Source: UBA6115 sp050953005 (lineage in GTDB: Bacteria; Bacillota; Clostridia; Christensenellales; Aristaeellaceae). From it: DNA of 64,000 bases. The notes beneath the pieces are model-generated. The model was not told where the DNA came from and made no database searches. It saw only the letters and a program-made list of their open reading frames with translations. The position numbers were made by a program, and so were the translations under genes. Location of the stretch: contig JBMNLV010000014.1 of the NCBI GenBank assembly GCA_050953005.1, forward strand, positions 62,001 through 126,000, written 5' to 3'. Of the stretch, positions 54,717 through 63,698 are shown piece after piece. Position 1 is the first letter of the stretch, and every line of letters starts with the position of its first letter.

Positions 54717-55431
54717 TCACGGCTTTGATTTTCCTGACGTTCTTCTCTCCTGCGCGGTGGTGTGGATATAGCGCTGTGTGGTCTGGGCGTTGCTGTGGTT
54801 GGCAAGTTGCTGGGCGATTCTGGCGTTGCTGACCTTGCTGGTGCCGGTGAGAAAGGTGTGGCGGAAGATGTGCACGCCCTTGGGCAGTCCCGCGTCCTCC
54901 TGTCTTGTCGCCAATATCTTGTAAAGCGCCTGACGGGTAATCGGATTGCCATACGCGGTTGTAAACAGCGGGTCTTCCTCATTGAGTTCCCCTCTGGTTC
55001 GCAGGTAATCCTCGACATAGGCGTCCACATAGGACGCGACCGCCACCCAGCGCATGGCTCCGCCTTTCCGCTTGACGTAGATGTGGCCGTTCTGGCGGCC
55101 ATGCCACCGGTTGATGGTCAGGCCGCACAGTTCGCTGGCGCGCAGGCCGGAGCCTGAGAGCAGGGCGACGATGGCCCTGTCCCGCTCGGCAAGGTTTCCG
55201 CTGATGGAACGCATCAGGTGGATGACCTGCCTGTCGGTATACGCCTTGCTGTCGTTGGCGCTCTCAAAGGGGTCGTCATCCACGATGACCTTGACCTTGC
55301 GCAGAATGGTGGACGGGTTGCGGTCGATATAACCGGCTTCCTCAAGGTAGGTGAAAAAGAGTTTGATGATGGTTTTTTACGCTGAAATAATCCGGCTTTA
55401 TGGAACGGTGTTGCCTTAATGCCCGCCACAT
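54717..55431 (-). pseudogene. Tyrosine recombinase/integrase with N-terminal frameshift
   Basis: The C-terminal catalytic domain is intact in one frame: GSGLRASELCGL (first Arg), GVHIFRHTFLTG (H-x-x-R), and ANHSNAQTTQRYIHTT (Tyr nucleophile). Its coding similarity continues upstream of the first ATG (55283) as FFTYLEEAGYIDRNPSTILR, meets an in-frame stop near 55380, and goes on in another frame as RALRQHRSIKPDYFSVK from ATG 55431. One base too many in a run of six A (minus strand; 55373-55378) explains the break. Probably inactive. Confidence 0.75.
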
Positions 55432-55605
55432 GTTCGGAGACGTGTTTTTCCCGGACAGCAGATCTCAGCTCAGATCCCTGTAACCGCAATCCTCTTAACC
55501 TTTCCCGACGATCCCAACGAAACAATTAAAAACTTATCACCCTGTTTAGCGTCAGCTTCACCGCTGGCGCTTTTTTAATGCCCAAAAATATAGGAGGTTC
55601 ATCAC

Positions 55606-56058
55606 ATGAAATCAATTACGGAAAACAAGCTCATCCCGGCTCTGTCACGCCTTGCCGCCAATGAATGCGCAAACCATCTGGACGGCATGTGCCTGCCCAG
55701 GGACAAACCCTGCAATTGGTATGAGACGGACATCAACCCGGACACCGGCGCGAGATATCCATTTGGAGACAAAGGTATTACCTGCCCTTATTTCCTCAAG
55801 GCCGTGCTGCCCGGCAACAAAAGACTCGAAGCCCTCTATCGCGCGTTTCTTGACGATTATGACGGCAGGCGCAGCCTCAATATCGTGACAGACTGCTGCA
55901 AGCGGTGCGGGGCGCCAATCGTCAAGGCAAGCAACCGGCAGAAGTATTGCGTTTCTTGCCGGGAGGACATGAGACGCATAACCAAGGCCAGATGGGAGCG
56001 AGAAAACTACGCGAAGCAAAACCACGCGAGAGAGAGGGGGGCGAGTGTGGACATTTAG
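55606..56058 (+). CDS. Cysteine-rich VLP domain protein
   Basis: Protein of 150 residues; ATG 55606 follows TAGGAGG. The N-terminal half has Cys spaced as in NECANHLDGMCLPRDKPCNW and KGITCPYFLKAVLP, the VLP-type pattern. The C-terminal half has a zinc-ribbon-like CCKRCGAPIVKASNRQKYC-x2-C. Such genes occur on integrative conjugative elements of Bacillota; function unknown. Its 3' end overlaps the first copy of the long direct repeats. Confidence 0.72.
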   Translation: MKSITENKLIPALSRLAANECANHLDGMCLPRDKPCNWYETDINPDTGARYPFGDKGITCPYFLKAVLPGNKRLEALYRAFLDDYDGRRSLNIVTDCCKRCGAPIVKASNRQKYCVSCREDMRRITKARWERENYAKQNHARERGASVDI

Positions 56059-56750
56059 GACTGGAAAAAGTCAATGAAATCAATGCCTCCCAGAGGCGTT
56101 TTTTTAGAGGCAAGGTGTTTGGTCATACCCCTTAAAATGTGTGCATTTAGACACCTAAAAACGAGACTTTTTTAACTCAGCGTCATCACAAAAATTAGTC
56201 TGGAAAACGATACAATTTTCCCGACGAAAATGCACCTATCGCATACCCATCGAACGTGCGCATTTAGGACTGAAAAAAGTCAATGATATCAATGGGTTTG
56301 AGAGGTGATTTTTGGGAGGCAAGAGTTTTCCCTTACCCCCTCAAAATCTGGACATTTAGACACCTGAAAACGCCGCTTTTTACCTGTCAAAAATGACACA
56401 GGGGCGGCCGGTTAGCTGCAGATACTCCGGCTTAGGAATAGTTGCTTCGCATATTTGCGCCGTAGCCAAGCAACGAATTATGTAAACCGATATTGGTCGT
56501 TATCACGGCTCACAATCGTCATCTAAGTGACTATGGCTGCAAGAATCGCGCCTTAATTCGCAGGGCCTTCCTCTCGTTGTAGATTGGCTGTCCTCTGTGT
56601 CTAACAACCACTATACCCGTCAAACGTTACCTTTTAGGGGCAAAAAAAGTAAATAAATCAACGGGTTTGAGAGGCGCTCTTTCAGATGCAAGGCGTTTCC
56701 CTTAACCCCCAAAATTCTGGACATTTAGGACCCTAAAAATGACAAAAAAA
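56049..56750 (+). repeat. Three degenerate ~110-bp direct repeats flanked by CATTTAG motifs
   Basis: Units at 56049-56160, 56257-56371 and about 56627-56745. Each contains AAAAAGTCAATGA-ATCAA, then TTTGAGAGGCG, GCAAGG-GTTTCCCTTA-CCCCC and AAAAT. Units 1 and 2 begin with (G)CATTTAGGAC and end with CATTTAGACACC; unit 3 keeps the right motif (ACATTTAGGACC). A partial copy (TTAAATCAATGGGTTTCAGG) follows the ATPase gene near 53646. The rest of the 56.1-56.9 kb stretch has no gene. Confidence 0.75.
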
Positions 56751-56802
56751 TGCCCCGGCGTCAGTTGGACAGCAAAACTGCCCATCTGGCCCCCGGGGCA
56801 TT
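56749..56802 (+). terminator. Hairpin upstream of the integrase gene
   Basis: AATGCCCCGG (56749-56758) and CCGGGGCATT (56793-56802), a perfect 10-bp stem with a 34-nt loop that itself can fold. It is followed by GCTTATTCCC, so terminator strength is doubtful; it could insulate integrase expression. Confidence 0.45.
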
Positions 56803-56921
56803 GCTTATTCCCAAAATAAATGTGATATAATAAAGAAGGTGCTTAGATGCACGAGCACTTTGAAAAAAGAAAAAGAGAAAGAGGAGATTCGTTTTCTGAT
56901 TTAAGGATTGAGGAATTCTCA

Positions 56922-57974
56922 ATGGCTAAAATCAAAAGACCCTATGTAATTAACGGAGTCAGTTTCTGGTTAACAGGAGACTCCGAACAGGAAATTGCGG
57001 ATAAATACGCAGAAATCAAAAACAGCTCCAGACCGGGTGAACCGGTCAGAAAGTCTAAACACAATTTTGAAAAGTTCGCAGAAAACAATTGGCAATATAT
57101 TTCTCAGACAGTCTCCAGGAATACCAATCTGGATTACAAACGCTACATGAGAAACCAGATTCTCCCGCACTTCGGGAAGATGAATGTAGAAGACATTACC
57201 CGGAGAGATGTCCAGGATTTCTATGACAAATATCCGGACAAGGCTTTTTCTACCGTGCACAAGTGGCGCATCGTCCTGTCAAGAATACTGCAGATTGCTG
57301 TGGGGGATAGGATTATTCCGATTGATCCAACAAAGGACAAACGTCTGACCCACTCAAAAAAGCGAACCCAAAGGGCTGTGCCCTGCACAGAGCAATATAG
57401 GGAGTTCCTGAAAGACATTGAAAGACTGAAGCATCCTCATGAAAGATTGTACATGGCAATCACCGGCTACACCGGACTGCGTAGAGGCGAAGTATTGGCG
57501 CTCAGGTAGGCTGATATTCGTTTTGATGAAAGTATTTTACTTGTAGAACGCTCTGTGGACATTGAACGCACCACGAAGAAATGCCCGGGAACGATCAAGC
57601 CTCCCAAGAGCGAGGCTGGCATCCGTACCGTCCCCATCATTGAGCCGCTGCGCAAGCTTTTGCTGAATGATTGGCATCCCGGAACATATGTTGTCACGAA
57701 TCCCAAAACCGGGAAACCCATCCACGCAGAGTCGGAATTCAATACCATGTGGAAGCATATCCGCCGGCAGCAAATCAATCTTGGCCCCTACACCTCCCAT
57801 TCCTACCGCCACGCGATGGCGACAACGCTGCTGACCAGCGGTGTGGATATCAAAACAACCCAAGCCATCATCGGGCACTCTCAGCCTAGCACAACGCTCA
57901 ACATTTATTCCCATACAGTGCCCGGTAAAATACAAGAAGCTGGATTAATATTCACTGATAAAATAGTCATTTGA
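56922..57974 (+). pseudogene. Site-specific tyrosine integrase interrupted by an in-frame TAG
   Basis: One continuous frame of about 350 codons with a single amber at 57507-57509. ATG 56922 (MAKIKRPYVINGVSFWLTGD) follows GAGGAATT. The arm-binding and core-binding domains precede TGYTGLRRGEVLALR (first catalytic Arg), then TAG where relatives usually have Trp, then ADIRFDESILLVE. The catalytic HSYRHAMATTLL (H-x-x-R), the second His in IIGHSQPSTT and Tyr nucleophile LNIYSHT are present. TGG to TAG would be a single-base change. It lies next to a truncated tRNA-Leu gene, its probable target. Confidence 0.85.
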
Positions 57975-58399
57975 CACATTTGTTGACAAGGATAACGCCC
58001 TATAAACCCTTATATAGACTATATAAAATGATGTTACTTCTGGCAACCGTTTGGCGAAAACATTGACGTATACTACTATACATTCACTCTCCCAACTTGA
58101 CAAAAAGCGTTGAAACTCTTATGATTTCAACGCATTCGCCGGTATGGTGGAATGGCAGACACAGGGGACTTAAAATCTTGTATGTTTGCATGATTCCGGA
58201 TAAAAATACAGAAAGTAAAGATCCTTATCTTTGAGAACATCTCCTCTAATTCTTAGGATGGAGTTTTATAAACGCGCCATGCAGATAATTCATACAGCTC
58301 ATTCATATGAGGCATTGACCTTTTGTTCGCACTCATATTAACATGAGACACAATAGCATACAGCAAGGCTGGAGAGATGGTGATTCGAGGCAATTCGGC
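57975..58399. other. Element end and tRNA fragment region
   Basis: Between integrase and GH127 genes. It holds an imperfect repeat GCGTTGAAA-CTCTTATGA-TTTCAACGC (58108-58133) directly before the tRNA-Leu fragment, and A+T-rich sequence after it. No other gene is seen. Confidence 0.5.
58138..58177 (+). tRNA. Truncated tRNA-Leu (UAA), 5' half only
   Basis: GCCGGTATGGTGGAATGGCA then GACACAGGGGACTTAAAATC matches the acceptor 5' strand, D-arm (GTG...AATGGCAGA...CAC) and anticodon stem-loop with TAA anticodon of bacterial tRNA-Leu. After AAAATC the sequence departs (TTGTATGTTTGC); there is no variable arm, T-arm or acceptor 3' strand. It is non-functional and most likely an attachment-site half left by integration within the anticodon region, beside the integrase. 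Confidence 0.75.
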
Positions 58400-60238
58400 C
58401 TATCGATTCGTTCCTTGTTCTTCATGAAAAAACCAATATGGCCAGGCGCTGTTTGGGACATTGGATTCTTTCAACCAAACCGCCATTGCGCCTCTGCTCC
58501 TGTTTGACCAGGCATAGTAAGGAATCAGCCGCACATCCCCGACCCGCATACCATAAATACCACCCAATTCATCATTGAATTGTTCCATAACGGGTTCCGC
58601 TGTTTTGCTGACAGCAAGATCAGCATGAAAATACTCAGCAGGGATAAAGGCTTGCTGATCAACCTCTTCTGCGCAGTAAACCAAGGGGCCTCGCGCAAAG
58701 GCGACACGGCCAAGGTTCTCTCGGACACGCCGGTCGCTGTAAACCCGCCGGGGCGGCATGTCCAGGTCAAGCACTGCTGTCTGTCCCGATCGCAACTCCA
58801 GACCAAGATAGCCCATCTCTTCCTGTGCCGGAACAGCCTGACCATCCACATGGAGGCTATACTTCTTGCACCAGCCGGGCTTACGCAATTTCAACGAAAC
58901 CGAATCGCCTTCATCCAGACTCAGACTAATCTTCCCAGACCAGGGATAACCGGTTTCCATGCGCAACTGAAGCATGTGTCCAGCATGCTCCACCTGGGCT
59001 TTGGAGGCAACATATTGATTGACATAGAGGTGACTTTCTCCGCTCGCGTAAAGATAGCCTCCCACGGATGGCAGGAAACGCGCCAGGTTGGTCGGGCAAC
59101 AGGAGCAACTGAACCACTTGCTGCGCTGGTGCCTTCCGTCGGAAGCCAGCGGATTGTCATAAAAGAAGGAGAGACCATCAAGGGAAATGCCCGCCAGCGC
59201 GCCATTATAAATCTCTGTTTCCACAATGTCTGCGTACTTTGCATCACCATACAACAGGTTCATACGCTGGTTCCAAAGAGCCATTCCGATGGCGGCGCAG
59301 GTCTCACAGTAGGCCGTCAGGTTCGGAAGATGCCAGTCCCGTGTAAAGCCCTCATTTGAGGCAGACTGCCCAATTCCGCCGGTTAAATAATAATTAGCAG
59401 GAATGACATTGTTCCAAAGCCTGTCCAGCGCCGCGCCCAAAGCCGTGTTCCCGGTAACGGACACAATGTCCGCTATGCCGGAGAAATAATACATGGCACG
59501 CACCGCATGACCGGTTACCCTGATTAGTTTTTCCGCGGGCACATCATCCTGGCAATACTCTTCATGCAGATTCTGCTGAACAAAGGATGGTGCGTCCAGA
59601 TGCCCATGACCGCGTTGCGCGACCAACCAGCTGGCGAAGTCCAAATACCTTGTTTCGCTCGTGAAACGGTACAGACGCATCAGCGCCAGTTCCAGTTCCT
59701 GGTGCCCGACCACCCAGTTTTTCTTGCCCGGACCTATGACAGTCATCATCTGTTCCAGCGCACGGACTGCTGTATCCAGCCACCTGCGCTTTCCAGTTGC
59801 TTGATAATAGGCGATAGCGCCTTCCAGCATATGACCAAGACAATAGGCTTCATGGTAGCCCATATCTTTCCAGCGCTGGTCAAGGCCGGTGAGGATATAA
59901 TAGGAGAACAGGTAGCCATCCTCCTGCTGGGCGGCGCAGATAGCCTCAATGATGCCGTTGGTGATCCGCTCAAGCTCCTCGTCCCGCTGATTGTGCAACA
60001 CATATGCCGCACCTTCAAGCACCTTGTAAACATCTGAATCATTGAAGTAAATACCCTGAAAACCACCCTCCTCCAGTTTGCCAGCCCGCCGGAAGTTGGC
60101 AATCCGTCCGGTTTCCTCACAACGGCGGATGCAATAGCGAATGGTCTCCTTGCGCAGCGTTGTCAGGCGGGAAGACCAAAAGTTATCGCTTATCTCTATC
60201 TGATGGAAAGGCACCGGTTTGAGCATCGCGAAACTCAT
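58400..60238 (-). CDS. Beta-L-arabinofuranosidase, GH127 (DUF1680)
   Basis: Cytoplasmic protein of 612 residues, ATG 60238 behind AAAGGAATG. The (alpha/alpha)6 barrel is recognisable from SDNFWSSRLTTLRKETI, GGFQGIYFNDSDVYKVLEGA and LTGGIGQSASNEGF. The zinc/cysteine catalytic centre known from HypBA1 is present: E312 and C314 in AYCETCAA, and C380-C381 in CSCCPTN. It releases beta-L-arabinofuranose from plant glycoproteins or pectic chains. It is the last gene of the importer operon starting at 63520, 32 bp after the permease. Confidence 0.92.
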   Translation of the reverse strand: MSFAMLKPVPFHQIEISDNFWSSRLTTLRKETIRYCIRRCEETGRIANFRRAGKLEEGGFQGIYFNDSDVYKVLEGAAYVLHNQRDEELERITNGIIEAICAAQQEDGYLFSYYILTGLDQRWKDMGYHEAYCLGHMLEGAIAYYQATGKRRWLDTAVRALEQMMTVIGPGKKNWVVGHQELELALMRLYRFTSETRYLDFASWLVAQRGHGHLDAPSFVQQNLHEEYCQDDVPAEKLIRVTGHAVRAMYYFSGIADIVSVTGNTALGAALDRLWNNVIPANYYLTGGIGQSASNEGFTRDWHLPNLTAYCETCAAIGMALWNQRMNLLYGDAKYADIVETEIYNGALAGISLDGLSFFYDNPLASDGRHQRSKWFSCSCCPTNLARFLPSVGGYLYASGESHLYVNQYVASKAQVEHAGHMLQLRMETGYPWSGKISLSLDEGDSVSLKLRKPGWCKKYSLHVDGQAVPAQEEMGYLGLELRSGQTAVLDLDMPPRRVYSDRRVRENLGRVAFARGPLVYCAEEVDQQAFIPAEYFHADLAVSKTAEPVMEQFNDELGGIYGMRVGDVRLIPYYAWSNRSRGAMAVWLKESNVPNSAWPYWFFHEEQGTNR

Positions 60239-60270
60239 GAAACATTCCTTTCTTATTTGGGTTATATGGT

Positions 60271-61128
60271 TTATCCTTTCAGACCGGTCAGCGAGATACC
60301 TTCAATCAATTGTTTTTGCCCGAATAAAAAGACAATCAGGCTGGGCACAATGACCAGCATGGACGCTGCCATCACCAAGTTCCATTTAGTGACATACTCG
60401 CCGCGGAACTGCAGCAATCCAATGGCCAGGGTAAACCTTTTGGGGTCATTTAGGTAAATGATTGGGCCGAAGTAATCATTCCAGACGCCCAGAAAGGTGA
60501 ACAAACCCACCACAACGATGGCTGGGCGTGACAATGGCACAATGATGCGGGAATAAATCTGCAGGTTGTTCGCACCATCCACAAATGCAGCTTCATCCAG
60601 TTCCATGGGAACGGCATTATAGAATTGCCTGAGCAGAAAGATGTTGAAAATGCCCCCGCCAAAGAAGGAAGGCAGAATCAAAGGCCAGAAGGTATTTACA
60701 CCGCCTACAGCGCCCCAGGCAAGGTAGGTTGGAATCAGCGTAACCGCGCCTGGCAGCATCATGCTGCTCATCAGGATACCAAAGACCAGATCTCGACCAC
60801 GCCACTTCACCCGAGAAAACGAATAGGCAGCCAAGGTAGAGGTTAGAATTGTTCCTGTCAACACCCCAACCAAAACAATGAGGGTGTTAAAAAAATACCG
60901 CAGAAAGGGAACAAACCGCAGTGCGTCCGTGTAATTGCTCCACAACACTTCCTTGGGCCAGACAATAAAGGGCCTGGTTTGCACAATCTGGGTGCTGGTC
61001 ATGAAAGAAGAGCGTAGCATCCACAAAAAGGGCAGAAGGCAAAACAAAGACAGCGCGATAAGGACCAGATACATTACGCTTCTCCAGAACACCCTGCTGA
61101 AGTTCAGTGACCGCTTGTGTTTTCTCAT
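60271..61128 (-). CDS. Sugar ABC transporter permease (MalG/AraQ type)
   Basis: Permease of 285 residues with helix LVLIALSLFCLLPFLWMLRS, the EAA loop DEAAFVDGANNLQIYSRIIV and the terminus LIEGISLTGLKG. Its ATG overlaps the stop of the upstream permease by four bases. It delivers an oligosaccharide to the GH127 enzyme encoded next (inference from operon order). Confidence 0.9.
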   Translation of the reverse strand: MRKHKRSLNFSRVFWRSVMYLVLIALSLFCLLPFLWMLRSSFMTSTQIVQTRPFIVWPKEVLWSNYTDALRFVPFLRYFFNTLIVLVGVLTGTILTSTLAAYSFSRVKWRGRDLVFGILMSSMMLPGAVTLIPTYLAWGAVGGVNTFWPLILPSFFGGGIFNIFLLRQFYNAVPMELDEAAFVDGANNLQIYSRIIVPLSRPAIVVVGLFTFLGVWNDYFGPIIYLNDPKRFTLAIGLLQFRGEYVTKWNLVMAASMLVIVPSLIVFLFGQKQLIEGISLTGLKG

Positions 61129-62069
61129 TCTTGCTGCCCTCCCTCATAAAAGACCCAGAGCTTGCTGGTTTTAAAGACGATGAATGAGAAAAACATAATC
61201 ACGATGAACAGCAACCAGGCTTGCGCGGATGCCAACCCCATCTCCATGTGCGTAAAGGCGGTTCGCCATAGATTATATACATAGAAAAGCGAAGCGTTGT
61301 TTGGGCCGCCCTGTGTCATGATATAGGCTGAGCCAAAAACCTGGAAGGCGCCAATGATGCCCATAATAAAGTTGAAAAAAATCGTGGGGCTAATCATTGG
61401 GAGTGTAATGTAAATAAACTTGTGTAAACGGTTTCCGCCATCCACATCAATCGCCTCGTAATAGTGGCGAGGAATATTTTGCAACCCGGCCAGAAAAATA
61501 ACCATTGTGGAGCCGGTGCTGAACAAACCCATGAACACAATGGACGGAATTACGGTCGCTTCCGAAAAAATCCACTTGCTGGTTGGCAGCCCCAAGGATT
61601 TAAGCACCATGTTGAAGATACCGAAGTTAGGATTCATCATTAGCATCCAGACAAAACTGGAGGCCACCGCCGGCACGATTGACGGAACGTAAAAGATGGA
61701 ACGGAACAAAGCCCGCAGTTTCATCTCGTTGTTCAACAGCAAGGCAATCAGAAATGCGAAGATAAGGTTGGCAGGAACAGACAAAGCCACATAATAGGCA
61801 GTAGCTTTCACAGAGGCGAAGAACCAAGGATCTTTTCCGCTCAGCAGTTTCAGGTAGTTGTCAAATCCCAGCCAGATAGGGGTCGAGATGATTTTATAGT
61901 CCATAAAACTAAAAACAAAACTGGCAATCATCGGCCCTATTGTAAAGACGAGGAACCCCAGTATGGCAGGTAAAGCAAAAAGAATGCCAATGAACTGCCG
62001 CCTTCTAGCTATTGTATTAAAGCTATTCTTTGACTTTCCGCTTTTATCTATAATGACTGTTTGAGACAT
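61125..62069 (-). CDS. Sugar ABC transporter permease (MalF/UgpA type)
   Basis: Permease of 314 residues. ATG 62069 (MSQTVIIDKSGKSKNSFNTI) is preferred; an in-frame GTG lies 6 bp upstream. The core has GILFALPAILGFLVFTIGPM and the loop YEAIDVDGGNRLHKFIYITL. Partner of the next permease; 105 bp after the binding-protein gene. Confidence 0.88.
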   Translation of the reverse strand: MSQTVIIDKSGKSKNSFNTIARRRQFIGILFALPAILGFLVFTIGPMIASFVFSFMDYKIISTPIWLGFDNYLKLLSGKDPWFFASVKATAYYVALSVPANLIFAFLIALLLNNEMKLRALFRSIFYVPSIVPAVASSFVWMLMMNPNFGIFNMVLKSLGLPTSKWIFSEATVIPSIVFMGLFSTGSTMVIFLAGLQNIPRHYYEAIDVDGGNRLHKFIYITLPMISPTIFFNFIMGIIGAFQVFGSAYIMTQGGPNNASLFYVYNLWRTAFTHMEMGLASAQAWLLFIVIMFFSFIVFKTSKLWVFYEGGQQE

Positions 62070-62179
62070 ACGCACCTCATGTCAGTTCCTGGAAGAAAAC
62101 AAGTGGGCAGAGGCAGGCTCGACCTGAATTCAAACACATAAGCCGGCCGTCCTCCGCCCCAGGTTAATTGGCAGGATGT

Positions 62180-63520
62180 TTACTTGTCGTAACGCCCTTC
62201 ATACAGCGGTACAACCTGATCCTTGACAGATGCCAAAGCATCTGCAGCGGTGCTCTCACCAAGCCAGACAGTATCCAGTGCGGGGGCGATAATGGCGTTC
62301 ATCTTGTTGAAGTTCTTGACATAGAACTGGAAAAGGGGCTCGGCATACTTGAGCATGCCTTCTACAACTACCGGCACATAGTGCTCGGGATGCGCATCGG
62401 TCTGGGCCCATTTTGCGATCAGCTCAGGATCAGTGTACCACTCAGTGGACATGGGCAGCCATAGGCCGTTGTCAATCATGCTAATGGTGTTTTGAGGATC
62501 GGCCATGAACTTGTAGAACTCCCAAGCTTCTTTGGGGTGTTTTGTGCTGCTGAGGATGGATAGGCAGCCGCCCATTAGGCGGGTAAAGGGCTTGTCTACT
62601 TTCGGCACTGGCATCAAATCGTAATCAATGCCCTCTGCCATCAAACTCAGGTTGCTCCAGTGTCCGCCGATGGACATTGCATAGGCGCCTGTGGCAAAGG
62701 CGTCCACAATGCCTGGCATAGAGGCGGATTCAGACGGGGAGGGGGCGACCTGATGGACATAAATCAAGTCCGCGATCATCTGAACAGCTTCTGCCATCCC
62801 TGGTTCATCAAAGATAGCCAGTGCAGAGCCATCCTCGGTCGTATAATCCGCGCCCATGGAACCCATCAGCACGCTGTAGCCGGTCGCATACCAGGAAGGT
62901 GCCGTGGTACCCCACTGCACAACGTCATTACGGTCAAAGGCAGGGTCATTAGCGTTGCGGCCCTGGCCGTCCAGAGTAAGAAGCTTGGCGTTTGCCACAA
63001 ATTCATCCCAAGTCCAGGCGTTCTCATAGCTGTCTGCCGGGGTGATGCCGGCTGCCTCGAGGGCAGGCCTTGAGTAGTACAGGCAGACCATCTGTGGTCC
63101 CAGCGCATAGCCTAAGCGCTTATCCGGTGCCCAGTTGTACGCAAGACTTTCAAGGATGGGGTGCTCGGCATAGGTAGGATCTGCTTCCTGCAGTTCGTAT
63201 AGGTTGTAGACCTTCCCTTCCTCTGCCAAGGTGAAGGCAATCGTGCCGGATTCCAGAATTGCGATATCCGGCGGTGTGCCACCGGCGATCATCGCGGTTA
63301 TCTTCGTGTCATACTCGGAAGGAATGTTGATCATCTCTACCTTGATGTTGGGGTGGATTGACTCAAATTTTGCGATGGCTGCATTGTAAGCATCCAGCGT
63401 GTTGCCGCCATCCCAGTTGGAGAAAGTAATTGTTACCTGCTCTTCAGCGGTAGCAGGCAGCGCAGCTATTGACAACATCATCGCGGCTGCCAGACAGAGA
63501 ACCAGAAATTTCTTCATCAT
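62180..63520 (-). CDS. Extracellular sugar-binding protein (family 1)
   Basis: Binding protein of 446 residues, start ATG 63520 behind AAAGGAGGTTC. The signal is MMKKFLVLCLAAAMMLSIAA then LPATAEE, no lipobox. Typical MalE-like text: VTITFSNWDGGNTLDAYNAA, MIAGGTPPDIAILESGTIA, AWEFYKFMADPQNTISM. It heads the operon binding protein - MalF - MalG - GH127, pointing to arabinose-containing oligosaccharides as the ligand. Confidence 0.9.
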   Translation of the reverse strand: MMKKFLVLCLAAAMMLSIAALPATAEEQVTITFSNWDGGNTLDAYNAAIAKFESIHPNIKVEMINIPSEYDTKITAMIAGGTPPDIAILESGTIAFTLAEEGKVYNLYELQEADPTYAEHPILESLAYNWAPDKRLGYALGPQMVCLYYSRPALEAAGITPADSYENAWTWDEFVANAKLLTLDGQGRNANDPAFDRNDVVQWGTTAPSWYATGYSVLMGSMGADYTTEDGSALAIFDEPGMAEAVQMIADLIYVHQVAPSPSESASMPGIVDAFATGAYAMSIGGHWSNLSLMAEGIDYDLMPVPKVDKPFTRLMGGCLSILSSTKHPKEAWEFYKFMADPQNTISMIDNGLWLPMSTEWYTDPELIAKWAQTDAHPEHYVPVVVEGMLKYAEPLFQFYVKNFNKMNAIIAPALDTVWLGESTAADALASVKDQVVPLYEGRYDK

Positions 63521-63556
63521 GAACCTCCTTTTATTTGTTTGTTCCCATCTCTTGGG

Positions 63557-63586
63557 ATTATATATTAATTAGTGTCTGCTGAACAA
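63557..63586 (-). promoter_or_regulatory. Putative promoter of the GH127 operon
   Basis: Minus strand: TTGTTC (63586-63581), 18-nt spacer, TATAAT (63562-63557), 37 bp upstream of the binding-protein start. The -10 is perfect, the -35 partial. Confidence 0.5.
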
Positions 63587-63698
63587 CTCCAAACACAAGA
63601 CAAATCCACATCTTCCGGCCATTTTCTGGTATCATGTGTGCAAGGATAATTGCAGAAAGCACGCAAAACCCTTGCACTTGAACTGGAGATGAAACGGT

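Noticed and set aside
56049..56750. CRISPR array
   Set aside because: The repeats are long (about 110 bp), degenerate and only three in number, without short spacers or cas genes.
52337..57974. Amber-recoding phage as explanation for two in-frame TAG codons
   Set aside because: Only two cases, the integrase position favours Trp (a TGG to TAG change), and neighbouring genes are otherwise decayed; recoding is not needed.
58138..58220. Complete tRNA-Leu gene
   Set aside because: No T-arm or acceptor 3' strand follows the anticodon loop, so only a fragment is present.
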